Assembly: GCA_020631395.1 (NCBI GenBank)
Contig: JAHDHI010000022.1
Location: 1 to 62,462 of the forward strand
Length of the DNA stretch: 62,462 nucleotides
Direction of reading: 5' to 3'
Source: Bizionia sp.
Lineage (GTDB): Bacteria; Bacteroidota; Bacteroidia; Flavobacteriales; Flavobacteriaceae
The position numbers were made by a program, and so were the translations under genes. Positions within the stretch are counted from its first letter, which is position 1; every line of letters begins with the position of its first letter. Shown here one piece after another: positions 42,490 to 50,618 of this stretch. Below the pieces are notes generated by a model that was not told where the DNA came from, made no database searches, and was given only the letters and a program-made list of their open reading frames with translations.

Positions 42490-44541
42490 ATGATGAAACT
42501 AAAACCGATAATGGGGATGGCCTTGACGGTCTCTTTTTTGTTTTCTTGCGGGAACGATAAAAATAATGCGGAAATCAAAGAAGATACCAAAACAGAGGTG
42601 ACAACCACTAACGACTTTAATTACAACGTCGAGCAATTTGCCGACATCAAAGTCTTGCGTTACCAAATCCCAGGTTGGAAAAATTTGACCTTGAAGGAAC
42701 AAAAACTGGTGTATTATCTAACACAAGCAGGTTTGGCTGGTCGTGACATCATGTGGGATCAAAACTATAGACACAATCTAAAGATTAGAAAAGCGTTGGA
42801 AAATGTCTATGTCAATTATGGAGGAGACAAAAGCTCCAACGATTGGAATGCTTTCATGACGTATTTGAAACGTGTTTGGTTTTCAAACGGCATTCATCAT
42901 CATTATTCCAACGATAAATTGAAGCCTGAATTTTCTTCGGATTATTTGAAGACGTTGCTATCGGAAACAAATACGGTTTTGGAAGGAGAGGCTTTCGATG
43001 TCATTTTTAATGACAAGGACAATAAAAAGGTAAATCAGGCAAAAGATGTGGACAATGTGGCATTGTCTGCCATTAATTTTTATGGACCCAATGTAACCAA
43101 TGAAGATGTTGAGACATTTTATGGGAAAATGAAATCTCCAAATCCAGAGAAACCATTATCACACGGGTTAAACTCACAATTGGTAAAAGAAGATGGCGTT
43201 TTAAAAGAGCGTGTGTACAAATCTGGAGGATTATATGGATCAGCAATAGACGAAATTGTCAAGTGGTTGGATCTTGCTAAAGGAGTGGTAGAAAACGAAG
43301 CACAAGGAAATGCCTTAGGTTTATTGATTGAGTACTACCAAACAGGAGATTTACAAACTTGGGATGATTATAATGTGGCTTGGACGGCAGCTACTGAAGG
43401 AAACATAGATTATATAAATAGTTTTATCGAAGTATACAACGATCCATTGGGATATAGGGGGTCTTATGAAACAATAGTACAGGTAAAAGATTTTGACATG
43501 TCCGCGAAAATGGCTGTGCTGTCTGAAAATGCACAATGGTTTGAAGATAATTCTCCTTTGATGGATGCACATAAAAAGGATAGTGTGGTTGGTGTTACCT
43601 ACAAAGTGGTCAATGTTGCAGGAGAAGCAGGAGATGCATCACCAAGTACACCAATAGGTGTTAATTTGCCGAATGCAAACTGGATTCGTGCCGCCGTGGG
43701 AAGTAAGTCCGTATCTCTAGGAAATATCATTAATGCCTACAACAATGCAGGGAGTTCCGGACGCTTGAAGGAATTTGTACATGATGATGAAGAGTTGCGA
43801 TTGGAAGAGGAATATGGACAATTGGCAGATAAATTGCATACGGCATTGCATGAAGTAATAGGTCATGCTTCCGGTCAATTGAATCCTGGAGTTGGGGAAA
43901 CCAAGGAAACACTTAAAAACTATGCATCCACATTGGAAGAAGGTCGTGCCGATTTGGTAGGGTTGTATTACCTATACAATTCCAAATTGCAAGATCTAGG
44001 TTTGGTTAAGGATTGGAGAAAAGTAGGCATGGCTGCTTATGATGGTTACATTCGAAATGGGTTGATGACACAACTTATTAGATTGAATCTAGGAGATGAG
44101 GTAGAGGAAGCACATATGAGAAATAGGCAATGGGTGAGTGCTTGGGTATTTGAAAAAGGACAAGCGGACAATGTGATTGAAAAAGTAACGAAAGATGGTA
44201 AAACGTATTTCAACATAAATGATTACGAAAAACTCCATAATCTATTCGGACAATTGTTGCGCGAAACACAACGCATCAAATCCGAAGGAGACTTTAAAGC
44301 CGTTGAAGCATTGGTAGAAGGATACGGTGTGAAAGTGGATCAAGATATCCATACAGAAGTTTTGGAACGTAACAAGCAATTTCCATCGCCACCTTATAGT
44401 GGTTTTGTAAACCCTGTTCTAGTTCCGGAAACCAATGAAGCGGGAGAAATCACTGCCATTAAAGTAACGCAACCAGATACTTTTGATGGACAAATGTTGG
44501 AGTACAGCAAGAAATATAGCTTTCTGCCTGAAGTGAACTAA
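42490..44541 (+). CDS. Dipeptidyl-peptidase III-family (M49) lipoprotein
   Basis: 683 residues. Lipoprotein signal (LFSC, Cys20) followed by the M49 fold. The zinc motif is HEVIGH (454-459, canonical HELLGH, the six-residue HExxxH type unique to the family) and the second ligand lies in EEGRAD (483-488, canonical EECRAE). It cleaves dipeptides from the N-terminus of short peptides. Eukaryotic and many bacterial DPP III are cytosolic; here the lipobox places it in the envelope. The gene stands alone, with its own -7 element and terminator. Confidence 0.92.
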   Translation: MMKLKPIMGMALTVSFLFSCGNDKNNAEIKEDTKTEVTTTNDFNYNVEQFADIKVLRYQIPGWKNLTLKEQKLVYYLTQAGLAGRDIMWDQNYRHNLKIRKALENVYVNYGGDKSSNDWNAFMTYLKRVWFSNGIHHHYSNDKLKPEFSSDYLKTLLSETNTVLEGEAFDVIFNDKDNKKVNQAKDVDNVALSAINFYGPNVTNEDVETFYGKMKSPNPEKPLSHGLNSQLVKEDGVLKERVYKSGGLYGSAIDEIVKWLDLAKGVVENEAQGNALGLLIEYYQTGDLQTWDDYNVAWTAATEGNIDYINSFIEVYNDPLGYRGSYETIVQVKDFDMSAKMAVLSENAQWFEDNSPLMDAHKKDSVVGVTYKVVNVAGEAGDASPSTPIGVNLPNANWIRAAVGSKSVSLGNIINAYNNAGSSGRLKEFVHDDEELRLEEEYGQLADKLHTALHEVIGHASGQLNPGVGETKETLKNYASTLEEGRADLVGLYYLYNSKLQDLGLVKDWRKVGMAAYDGYIRNGLMTQLIRLNLGDEVEEAHMRNRQWVSAWVFEKGQADNVIEKVTKDGKTYFNINDYEKLHNLFGQLLRETQRIKSEGDFKAVEALVEGYGVKVDQDIHTEVLERNKQFPSPPYSGFVNPVLVPETNEAGEITAIKVTQPDTFDGQMLEYSKKYSFLPEVN

Positions 44542-44560
44542 GTCAAAAGACATTTTGTTT

Positions 44561-44596
44561 AAAAAGCCTTGATCAGTAAAGATCAAGGCTTTTTTA
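44561..44596. terminator. Bidirectional terminator
   Basis: AAAAAGCCTTGATC (44561-44574) pairs with GATCAAGGCTTTTT (44581-44594), between convergent genes. Confidence 0.9.
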
Positions 44597-44608
44597 GTTG
44601 AAAAAACA

Positions 44609-45898
44609 TTATTTGTTAGAATCGATTAGAGATTCTAAATTTATTTGTTTCGATAAGTTTATAACAATAAAAGGGTCTTGATTTGCATTGAAAAACTTCC
44701 TTATTTCTCCATTCAATTTTATTCCGTGTTTTTTTTCGATTATGTGAAATTGAAAAAGACCAAAAAACTTATTAGAATCATCTTCTCTTCTATTGAAAGG
44801 TCCAGAGTCTCCCATCCCTATGACGGGGTTAAGAAAGACCTCTATGCCTTTATTATTGTAAAACATAGGTATTCCTATACCAAAATACGAGTTGTAGTAT
44901 TTTAAGGTACGTTCTCTATTTAATGATAAAAGAGATCGAATGTTTCTATCATTAAGGCTATCTCTAGGTATTGTTTCTGTTCCAAATGAGATGAAATCTT
45001 CAAAGTCATAGCTAGTAGTTTCTATTCGTTGTATAACTTCTGCTCTTGGAGCTAAAAATATTTTGAAATCTTGATTTTTAGAATTATAAACTTTTAGTAA
45101 TAGTTCTACATAAAAGCCAAGATTGTCATATGATGTTTTTGGAGTTCTAATAATTCTTTTATTTTCAATTGTAACCGAATCACTTTCCGGAGAGTTTTCA
45201 AGAATTTCAATTAGAGGGGTATCAGAAGTATTTTCTTTTTTTGTGCTTAGAGATCTGTTTTTGTATATCCCTGCTCTAATACCACCAAAGTAATTTCCTT
45301 TTTTATCTTTGAAAAACAAATCAGGTAAATAGGCATCAATTTCAGAGTAAAAACTATTTGTTTTTATTTTATCTTCTAAATCGAAATTAGTTCCTAAGTA
45401 AAAATTATATGCCTTGTTAAAAGCTTGTTTTTCTAATCTTAATAGAATGTGTTTTTCTTCAGGGACTAGATTAACAGCAATTGAATTCTCATTTACATGG
45501 AAATTGTTTTTGGATAAAGGTTTAATTATCAAAGTGAAAATTCCATTTTGAGTCAGAAAAGAATCTATCAAACTTTTAAAATCGTTTAGAAGTTCATTTG
45601 ATTTATTTATGAAATGTAATTTTTCTTCTGTTTTTGAGCTAGAAATATTAAACTTGTTTTCTGATAAAAACAAGTTTAATTCGTTACTATTAGAAATAAT
45701 TTCTATCTCTATTTGATCAGATTTACTAGGAATGTAATTACCTTTAATATTTATGGAAAATGGAACGGTTAATGTATCACTTTCTTTATAAGTTATAATT
45801 TCAGATTTTTTCTCAAAGCCTAATTCTATGCTTTGAGCTTCAGTGTTTATATTATGAATAAAAAAAACACAGATTAAAATTTTTTTTAATGTTTTCAT
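44609..45898 (-). CDS. Secreted or outer-membrane protein of unknown function, candidate response-regulator target
   Basis: 429 residues, signal peptide about 1-21 (ends TEAQ). An N-terminal beta-sandwich-like region with many Ser/Asn (about 30-150) is followed by alternating strands ending in barrel-like segments (YYNSYFGIGIPMFYNNKGIE, FLNPVIGMGDSGPFN, GLFQFHIIEKKHGIKLNGEI). It is noticeably more AT-rich, with more Lys/Asn/Ile, than its neighbours. Its promoter carries TACCYA-N4-TAGGTA 23 nt upstream of a TAATTTTG element, the same layout as the promoter of the upstream lipoprotein-kinase-regulator operon. No family recognised. Confidence 0.75.
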   Translation of the reverse strand: MKTLKKILICVFFIHNINTEAQSIELGFEKKSEIITYKESDTLTVPFSINIKGNYIPSKSDQIEIEIISNSNELNLFLSENKFNISSSKTEEKLHFINKSNELLNDFKSLIDSFLTQNGIFTLIIKPLSKNNFHVNENSIAVNLVPEEKHILLRLEKQAFNKAYNFYLGTNFDLEDKIKTNSFYSEIDAYLPDLFFKDKKGNYFGGIRAGIYKNRSLSTKKENTSDTPLIEILENSPESDSVTIENKRIIRTPKTSYDNLGFYVELLLKVYNSKNQDFKIFLAPRAEVIQRIETTSYDFEDFISFGTETIPRDSLNDRNIRSLLSLNRERTLKYYNSYFGIGIPMFYNNKGIEVFLNPVIGMGDSGPFNRREDDSNKFFGLFQFHIIEKKHGIKLNGEIRKFFNANQDPFIVINLSKQINLESLIDSNK

Positions 45899-45921
45899 GA
45901 TGAATGGTGATTAAGGTTTAT

Positions 45922-45968
45922 CAAAATTAATCAACCACCACAGGTGAAAACATACCCAATACTAGGTA
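45922..45968 (-). promoter_or_regulatory. Promoter and response-regulator-type dyad upstream of the secreted-protein gene
   Basis: On the plus strand TACCCA (45953-45958), 4 nt, TAGGTA (45963-45968). The minus-strand -7 element TAATTTTG is 45929-45922, 23 nt beyond the dyad. The dyad overlaps the stop codon of the response-regulator gene. Confidence 0.65.
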
Positions 45969-46588
45969 AACTTATATTTCTTCTCCAATGCATAGCGCAT
46001 CAACTCCCCTTTGCCTTTTAACCCGAGAATGCGTACCATGTTCTTTCTGTGGGTATCTACGGTATGTACACCGATGAAAAGCAATTCTCCTATTTCGCGA
46101 GAGGTCTTTCCTTGGGCAATGAGTTCCAGAATTTGAATTTGACGTTTGGTCAATAGGCCTTTTTTTGAGGATTTTGCATCGGTTTTAAGAGCATTGGTAT
46201 CTATGTTGGCATCGTAATAGGTTTCTCCTCTTTTCACCGTTTTAATGGCCTCCAGCACTTCGGTCAAAGAGGAGTTCTTCAATAGGTAACCAGAAGCACC
46301 TGCTTCCACCATTTGTTCAATGGCATCGATTTGATCGAACATGGTAAATGCCAATACCTTGATCTCTGGAAATTCTTTTTTAATGAGTTTGGTAGCTGTT
46401 ATACCATCCATTTTAGGCATTCTTATGTCGGTAAGCACCACGTTCGGACGCTTTAACCTTACTATATGCAATAAGTCTTCCCCATTGTTGGCATCCCCTA
46501 CGATGGAAATGCCTTCTTCATATTCGAGAAGTAGTTTGATGCCATCAATCAAGGATTGATGATCTTCGGCGATGGCTAATCGTATCAT
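45962..46588 (-). CDS. LuxR/NarL-type response regulator
   Basis: 208 residues. Receiver domain (1-120) with the acidic pocket AEDH, phospho-acceptor Asp54 in VVLTDIRMPKMDG, Lys at LLKNSSL; then a LuxR-type helix-turn-helix (about 140-205: LTKRQIQILELIAQGKTSRE, HTVDTHRKNMVRILGL). It overlaps the kinase gene by 4 bp (ATGA), so the pair is translationally coupled. The dyads at 45953-45968 and 49052-49067 are good candidates for its binding sites, giving autoregulation plus control of the adjacent secreted protein. Confidence 0.93.
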   Translation of the reverse strand: MIRLAIAEDHQSLIDGIKLLLEYEEGISIVGDANNGEDLLHIVRLKRPNVVLTDIRMPKMDGITATKLIKKEFPEIKVLAFTMFDQIDAIEQMVEAGASGYLLKNSSLTEVLEAIKTVKRGETYYDANIDTNALKTDAKSSKKGLLTKRQIQILELIAQGKTSREIGELLFIGVHTVDTHRKNMVRILGLKGKGELMRYALEKKYKFT

Positions 46589-48303
46589 ATTGGAATGTCT
46601 ATTATAATGGTTGTGCCCTGATTGTCTTGAGATTCTATTTTCATGTCTCCTTCAAGATGCTCAATGCGTTTTTCTATGCTGTGCAATCCCATACCTTGGT
46701 TTTTGCCAATGGAGTTGGTATTGAATCCTTTGCCGTTGTCTTCTACCATGATGTTCAAACTGTCGTCATGGTTGGTCAAACTAATGTGGGTTTCCGTGGC
46801 TTCAGCATGTTTTATGATATTCGTGATCAATTCTTGGATGATTCTGAAGATTGTGATTTCCAAACTGTTTTCCAATCTGTTCTCCAAGCCATGATCTGTA
46901 ACTTCAATTTTGGTGTTGCTGGCAGATGAAACATTTGCAGCCATGTTTTCTATGGCCATTAAAAGCCCTTGTTTGGCAATAACCCCTGAATTTTTGGCAT
47001 GGGCTATGGAGCGAATCTTGTTGTATGCATCATCCAACAAGGTGTTTGTTTTATTGAATAGGTTAGGTGTTTGTTTCTCTTTCAAGGCATTGAACTGCAA
47101 TTTTATCGTAGCCATCAAGCCTCCTAGATCGTCATGTAAATCGTTTGCTATGCGACTACGTTCTTTTTCTTGCCCTTCTATCATCGCATTGATGCTGTTT
47201 ATTTCTTGGTCTTTGAGTAATGTGGATACCTTTTGCTTTTGGATTTCTTTTTCTTGTTCAGCCAACAATTGCTTCCTTTTTGTGCTTTTTTGAATTAGAA
47301 AAGCGAGTATTCCTCCAAACAACAACAGTCCTATGGCGGCAATCAATAAATTTTTGAATTGCTCGCTTTTGGCTTCGCTTTCTAAACGCTCTTTTTCTTT
47401 TTCGGCGTTGTCGGCACGTAGTTTTTCATTGTCAAATTTTGAAATGGCTATGTTTTGAGCAGTAACATTTATTTTATCTTTAAGTGTATTCAGCTTATCC
47501 AGGTATTTGTAAGCATTTTTAAAATCATCAATCTTATTGTAACAGATGGATAGTTTTTTGAATAAAACTTTATTTAAATTATCTTTATATTCTGTGGGGG
47601 TTAGTTTTTCTGCCTTTTTTAAAAAGACTAAGGCTTTCTCATACTTTTCCTCTTTCTCATAAGAATTTGCATAGTTTAAATAAGTCGAAAAATAAGCATT
47701 GGTATTCTCTGATTTATATAACTTGAGAGCTTTATTAAAAAATATTCTAGCTGAATCCTGACTTACAAAGCCAGAGTACAATAGACCTAAGTTTGTATTT
47801 AATTTAGCTTGCCTTAAAGTGTCATTCGAGTTTATTGACAATAATAAGGCTAGCTTATAATAATCTATTGCTTCATGGTATTTTTCGGGTTTGTAGTTTA
47901 AAGATGCATAAGAAGCATATGCCTTTATTAACTTTATGGTGTCCTTGTTTCTTTTTGCATACTCGAAATAAGAGTCTAGATAAATAATGGGGCTTGTGTT
48001 TAATTTTTCTTGAGAATTCAATAATTTGAATATAGAATAGTTGCATTCCATAAATTCTTCATATAATCCTAAATCTTTATATATTTTTAATGCATTCGTG
48101 TAGTTTAAAAAAGAGGAATCCGCTTTGTTTTGTCTACTGTATTCCTTACCAATTAAAAAATAATTAGTTGCTTTGTGTTTTAAGGGAATATCTTGCTTAA
48201 ATTCTTTTTTTAGAACTTTTACTATTGAATCGTTGGCGCAATATGTATTGAAACCAACAAGTAAGATTGTTCCATAAATAATATTTTTAAGAGTGTACAG
48301 CAT
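46585..48303 (-). CDS. TPR-containing sensor histidine kinase (HisKA_3)
   Basis: 572 residues from the ATG at 48303; an upstream in-frame ATG at 48330 lies inside the lipoprotein gene. A signal peptide (about 1-22) is followed by TPR-like repeats facing the periplasm (about 40-280), one membrane helix (about 319-337), a coiled coil, the phospho-acceptor helix ERSRIANDLHDDLGG with His390, and an ATPase domain (ELITNIIKHAEATETHI, VEDNGKGFN, GMGLHSIEKR). The NarL-type kinase phosphorylates the regulator encoded next. The start codon overlaps the lipoprotein stop (TAATG), marking tight coupling. Confidence 0.92.
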   Translation of the reverse strand: MLYTLKNIIYGTILLVGFNTYCANDSIVKVLKKEFKQDIPLKHKATNYFLIGKEYSRQNKADSSFLNYTNALKIYKDLGLYEEFMECNYSIFKLLNSQEKLNTSPIIYLDSYFEYAKRNKDTIKLIKAYASYASLNYKPEKYHEAIDYYKLALLLSINSNDTLRQAKLNTNLGLLYSGFVSQDSARIFFNKALKLYKSENTNAYFSTYLNYANSYEKEEKYEKALVFLKKAEKLTPTEYKDNLNKVLFKKLSICYNKIDDFKNAYKYLDKLNTLKDKINVTAQNIAISKFDNEKLRADNAEKEKERLESEAKSEQFKNLLIAAIGLLLFGGILAFLIQKSTKRKQLLAEQEKEIQKQKVSTLLKDQEINSINAMIEGQEKERSRIANDLHDDLGGLMATIKLQFNALKEKQTPNLFNKTNTLLDDAYNKIRSIAHAKNSGVIAKQGLLMAIENMAANVSSASNTKIEVTDHGLENRLENSLEITIFRIIQELITNIIKHAEATETHISLTNHDDSLNIMVEDNGKGFNTNSIGKNQGMGLHSIEKRIEHLEGDMKIESQDNQGTTIIIDIPI

Positions 48304-48989
48304 TATAAGTCTACAATTACCCCTCCACAAGCTTCTTTAGGCTCATCGTCTAGAATGGTCGATTTGTATTTTTTACAATCAATGGTTCTGCTTAATTTAT
48401 ATTCTTCTTTAAATTCATCAATGATTTTCTTTCTATTGCTCCTAGAGTATAAATTGAACTCATCATTTAAGATGGCAACAAATAATTTTTCATCTTTTTT
48501 TAAAATAAAGCTTGTTCCTCCATATAAGTTTTCAACATCATTGTAGGAGAAAGTATGACTAGATAAGTATTCTATGTTTTTATCTAAAATTTCGTCAGGA
48601 GTATTGTTGGTAACTACATATAGAATGGCTTTGTTGTTTCCAGAAGAAATATCAAAGGCTTTAAGGTGTGTGAAGTTGTTTTTGTGTAAAGGGACTTTAA
48701 CAGTAATGGTTTTATTCAACGAATTAAAAGAGCTTTCTCCTCTGCTACCAACAATATGTAAGTTGTTTTTGTAACCTCTATTTGTTAAATCATTATGATT
48801 TACTTTATCAATTCTAAAAGGAGCAATGTCGTTTTCGGAAGAAACGGCCGTCATTTTGTCGGCTTCTTTTGCTTTTGAGGTTTTAGGCTCAGGTATTTCA
48901 GACTTGGACTTGTCATCTTTACATGATGAAATAATAAAAAGGAGAAGGAACAATAGGGAGGTTTTTTTTAAGTACGATTTAGTTTTCAT
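48303..48989 (-). CDS. Lipoprotein of unknown function, first gene of the two-component operon
   Basis: 228 residues. Signal peptide with lipobox ISSC (Cys22) and a Lys/Glu/Ser-rich linker (about 25-50). The rest has mixed strands and helices (TITVKVPLHKNNFTHLKAFD, NKAILYVVTNNTPDEILDKN) and ends with Cys residues (IDCKKYKS and EACGGVIVDL). No known family. It is the promoter-proximal gene and is translationally coupled to the kinase (TAATG), which suggests that it senses or presents the signal to the TPR domain in the periplasm. That role is inferred from context. Confidence 0.75.
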   Translation of the reverse strand: MKTKSYLKKTSLLFLLLFIISSCKDDKSKSEIPEPKTSKAKEADKMTAVSSENDIAPFRIDKVNHNDLTNRGYKNNLHIVGSRGESSFNSLNKTITVKVPLHKNNFTHLKAFDISSGNNKAILYVVTNNTPDEILDKNIEYLSSHTFSYNDVENLYGGTSFILKKDEKLFVAILNDEFNLYSRSNRKKIIDEFKEEYKLSRTIDCKKYKSTILDDEPKEACGGVIVDL

Positions 48990-49020
48990 AAAGATAAATG
49001 TTGGTCTTTGGTTAATAGCT

Positions 49021-49067
49021 CAAAATTCTACAAAAGGAGAGTACAAAAAAATACCTAGTAATAGGTA
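49021..49067 (-). promoter_or_regulatory. Promoter and dyad of the lipoprotein-kinase-regulator operon
   Basis: Plus-strand TACCTA (49052-49057), 4 nt, TAGGTA (49062-49067) is a perfect dyad, extended by one pair on each side. On the minus strand 23 nt separate it from GAATTTTG (49028-49021), a near match to TAnnTTTG. The spacing is identical to that at 45922-45968. Confidence 0.65.
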
Positions 49068-49133
49068 TATTTTGCCAATTGTCGAAAATTATGATAGAAA
49101 GTTAATGAAAATCGCTCTCCTAATGAAGCCTTC

Positions 49134-49319
49134 TTACTTAAAAATCACTTTGATGGCGACTATGAATCCGATAAAGGCAAGAAAAGCCAAAAGGACCCAT
49201 AAGGTACCTTTGTAATTTTGCTTGTGAAGTTTTAAATCTTTTCTATAGGTATAGATCATCACTGCTATGAAAGCGATGGCAAATAAAACAGCAAAAATTA
49301 ATTGTCCTGTACTAAACAT
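49134..49319 (-). CDS. Small two-helix membrane protein
   Basis: 61 residues with two membrane helices (LIFAVLFAIAFIAVMIYTY and TLWVLLAFLAFIGFIVAI) joined by a basic loop (RKDLKLHKQNYKG). This resembles short conserved Flavobacteriia membrane proteins of unknown function. It is divergent from the SDR gene (61 bp between starts) and its regular topology supports a real gene. Confidence 0.6.
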   Translation of the reverse strand: MFSTGQLIFAVLFAIAFIAVMIYTYRKDLKLHKQNYKGTLWVLLAFLAFIGFIVAIKVIFK

Positions 49320-49380
49320 ATACCTATTTTTAGAATCTAAATAAAGTGCTAATTTTTAGCGAGTCAAAAATAACAATAAT

Positions 49381-50103
49381 ATGCCTAATGCCATAATTTT
49401 TGGAGCCACTTCTGGAATAGGGAAACAGTTGGTGGGACATCTTGTGAAAGATGGGTATAAAGTGGCCATTACCGGAAGACGACAAGAATTGTTGGAGGCT
49501 ATAAAAGAAACACATCTACACAGTGTTTCAACATACAAGCACGATGTCCAAGATCTGGAGGCGTCCGTAAGTGCTTTCAATGCCATCGTTTCAGAACTGA
49601 AAACCATAGATTTGGTAATTCATAGTTCTGGGGTTGGTTACGAGAATCCAAAGTTGGAATGGGAAAAAGAATATGATACCATACAAACCAATGTATTGGG
49701 AGCCACTAGAATTTACGATTTGACATTCAATCTATTCAAAGCACAAGGTTTCGGACATCTAGCTGCAATATCCTCCATAGCTTCATTGAGGGGAAATAGG
49801 GAATCTCCAGCTTATTTCGCTTCCAAGGCCTATCAAGTAAACTACTTGGAGTCATTATATTTCAAGACAAAAGAGGTAAAAGGAGGCAAAGTGCATATTA
49901 CAGATATAAGACCAGGTTTTGTGGATACCAAAATGGCTTTGGGAGACGGTATTTTTTGGATGGCATCATTGGAGAAGGCGACACGTCAAATATACAATGC
50001 AATCAAGCGAAAAAAACGTCGCGTCTACATTTCCAAAAGATGGAATTTAATTGCTTTGGTTTTAAAGGTAGCTCCTTCTTGGCTAATTAAAAAAGTGATG
50101 TAG
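49381..50103 (+). CDS. Short-chain dehydrogenase/reductase
   Basis: 240 residues with Rossmann-fold start IFGATSGIGKQLVGHL (cofactor loop G-x-x-x-G-x-G), SSGVGYENP, catalytic Ser in AAISSIASLRGN and the Y-x-x-x-K pair in YFASKAYQVNY. Cytosolic NAD(P)-dependent oxidoreductase. The R-R after the second strand (ITGRRQELLEA) suggests NADPH preference. The substrate is not deducible. It precedes a MazG-like gene by about 75 bp. Confidence 0.93.
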   Translation: MPNAIIFGATSGIGKQLVGHLVKDGYKVAITGRRQELLEAIKETHLHSVSTYKHDVQDLEASVSAFNAIVSELKTIDLVIHSSGVGYENPKLEWEKEYDTIQTNVLGATRIYDLTFNLFKAQGFGHLAAISSIASLRGNRESPAYFASKAYQVNYLESLYFKTKEVKGGKVHITDIRPGFVDTKMALGDGIFWMASLEKATRQIYNAIKRKKRRVYISKRWNLIALVLKVAPSWLIKKVM

Positions 50104-50179
50104 TTTTGAACAAGGAAAATTAAAGTAATTTATAGATAATGAGATTTTCACTGTCGTGAAAAATATAAATGATTTTTAT

Positions 50180-50566
50180 ATGAAAAACAAAATAGAAGCA
50201 GTAAAAGCATTTCATACAGCCTTTAAAATAGGCCATAGGGAAACACCAAAGGCAAACTTGGGGAATGAAAAGAATACATTGCGTTTCAATTTGATGAAAG
50301 AGGAAAACGAGGAATATCTTGAAGCCGCCAACAATGATGATTTGGTAGAGGTTGCAGATGCTCTAGGCGATATGCTATACATACTATGTGGTACAATAAT
50401 AGAACACGGCATGCAACATAAGATAGAAGAAGTGTTTAACGAGATACAGCGCAGCAACATGAGCAAGTTGGGCGAAAATGGGGAGCCTATCTACAGAGAG
50501 GACGGGAAAGTGTTGAAAGGGCCAAATTATTTCAAACCAAACATTTCTGAGATCCTAGAACAATGA
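50180..50566 (+). CDS. MazG-like nucleotide pyrophosphohydrolase
   Basis: 128 residues from the ATG at 50180 (MKNKIEAVKAFHTAFKIGHR); a GTG at 50156 would add eight residues. Metal-binding motif E-E-x-x-E then E-x-x-D as MKEENEEYLEAANNDDLVEV and ADALGDMLYILCGT is the all-alpha NTP-PPase (phosphoribosyl-ATP pyrophosphohydrolase-like) signature. It hydrolyses nucleoside triphosphates to monophosphates, probably house-cleaning. It shares a hairpin terminator with the convergent ilvE gene. Confidence 0.88.
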   Translation: MKNKIEAVKAFHTAFKIGHRETPKANLGNEKNTLRFNLMKEENEEYLEAANNDDLVEVADALGDMLYILCGTIIEHGMQHKIEEVFNEIQRSNMSKLGENGEPIYREDGKVLKGPNYFKPNISEILEQ

Positions 50567-50598
50567 AAAAAGCAGCCGAAAGGCTGCTTTTTTCATTG
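50561..50598. terminator. Bidirectional terminator
   Basis: CAATGAAAAAAGCAGCC (50561-50577), loop GAAA, GGCTGCTTTTTTCATTG (50582-50598): a perfect 17-bp stem that begins within the stop codon of the MazG-like gene and ends 20 bp before the ilvE stop. Confidence 0.92.
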
Positions 50599-50618
50599 TT
50601 GTCCAAATAACCAAAACA

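Noticed and set aside
49321-49336. A third regulator dyad (TACCTA-N4-TAGAAT) upstream of the small membrane protein
   Set aside because: Only the left half matches the TACCYA-N4-TAGGTA pattern, and it abuts the start codon without the 23-nt spacing to a -7 element.
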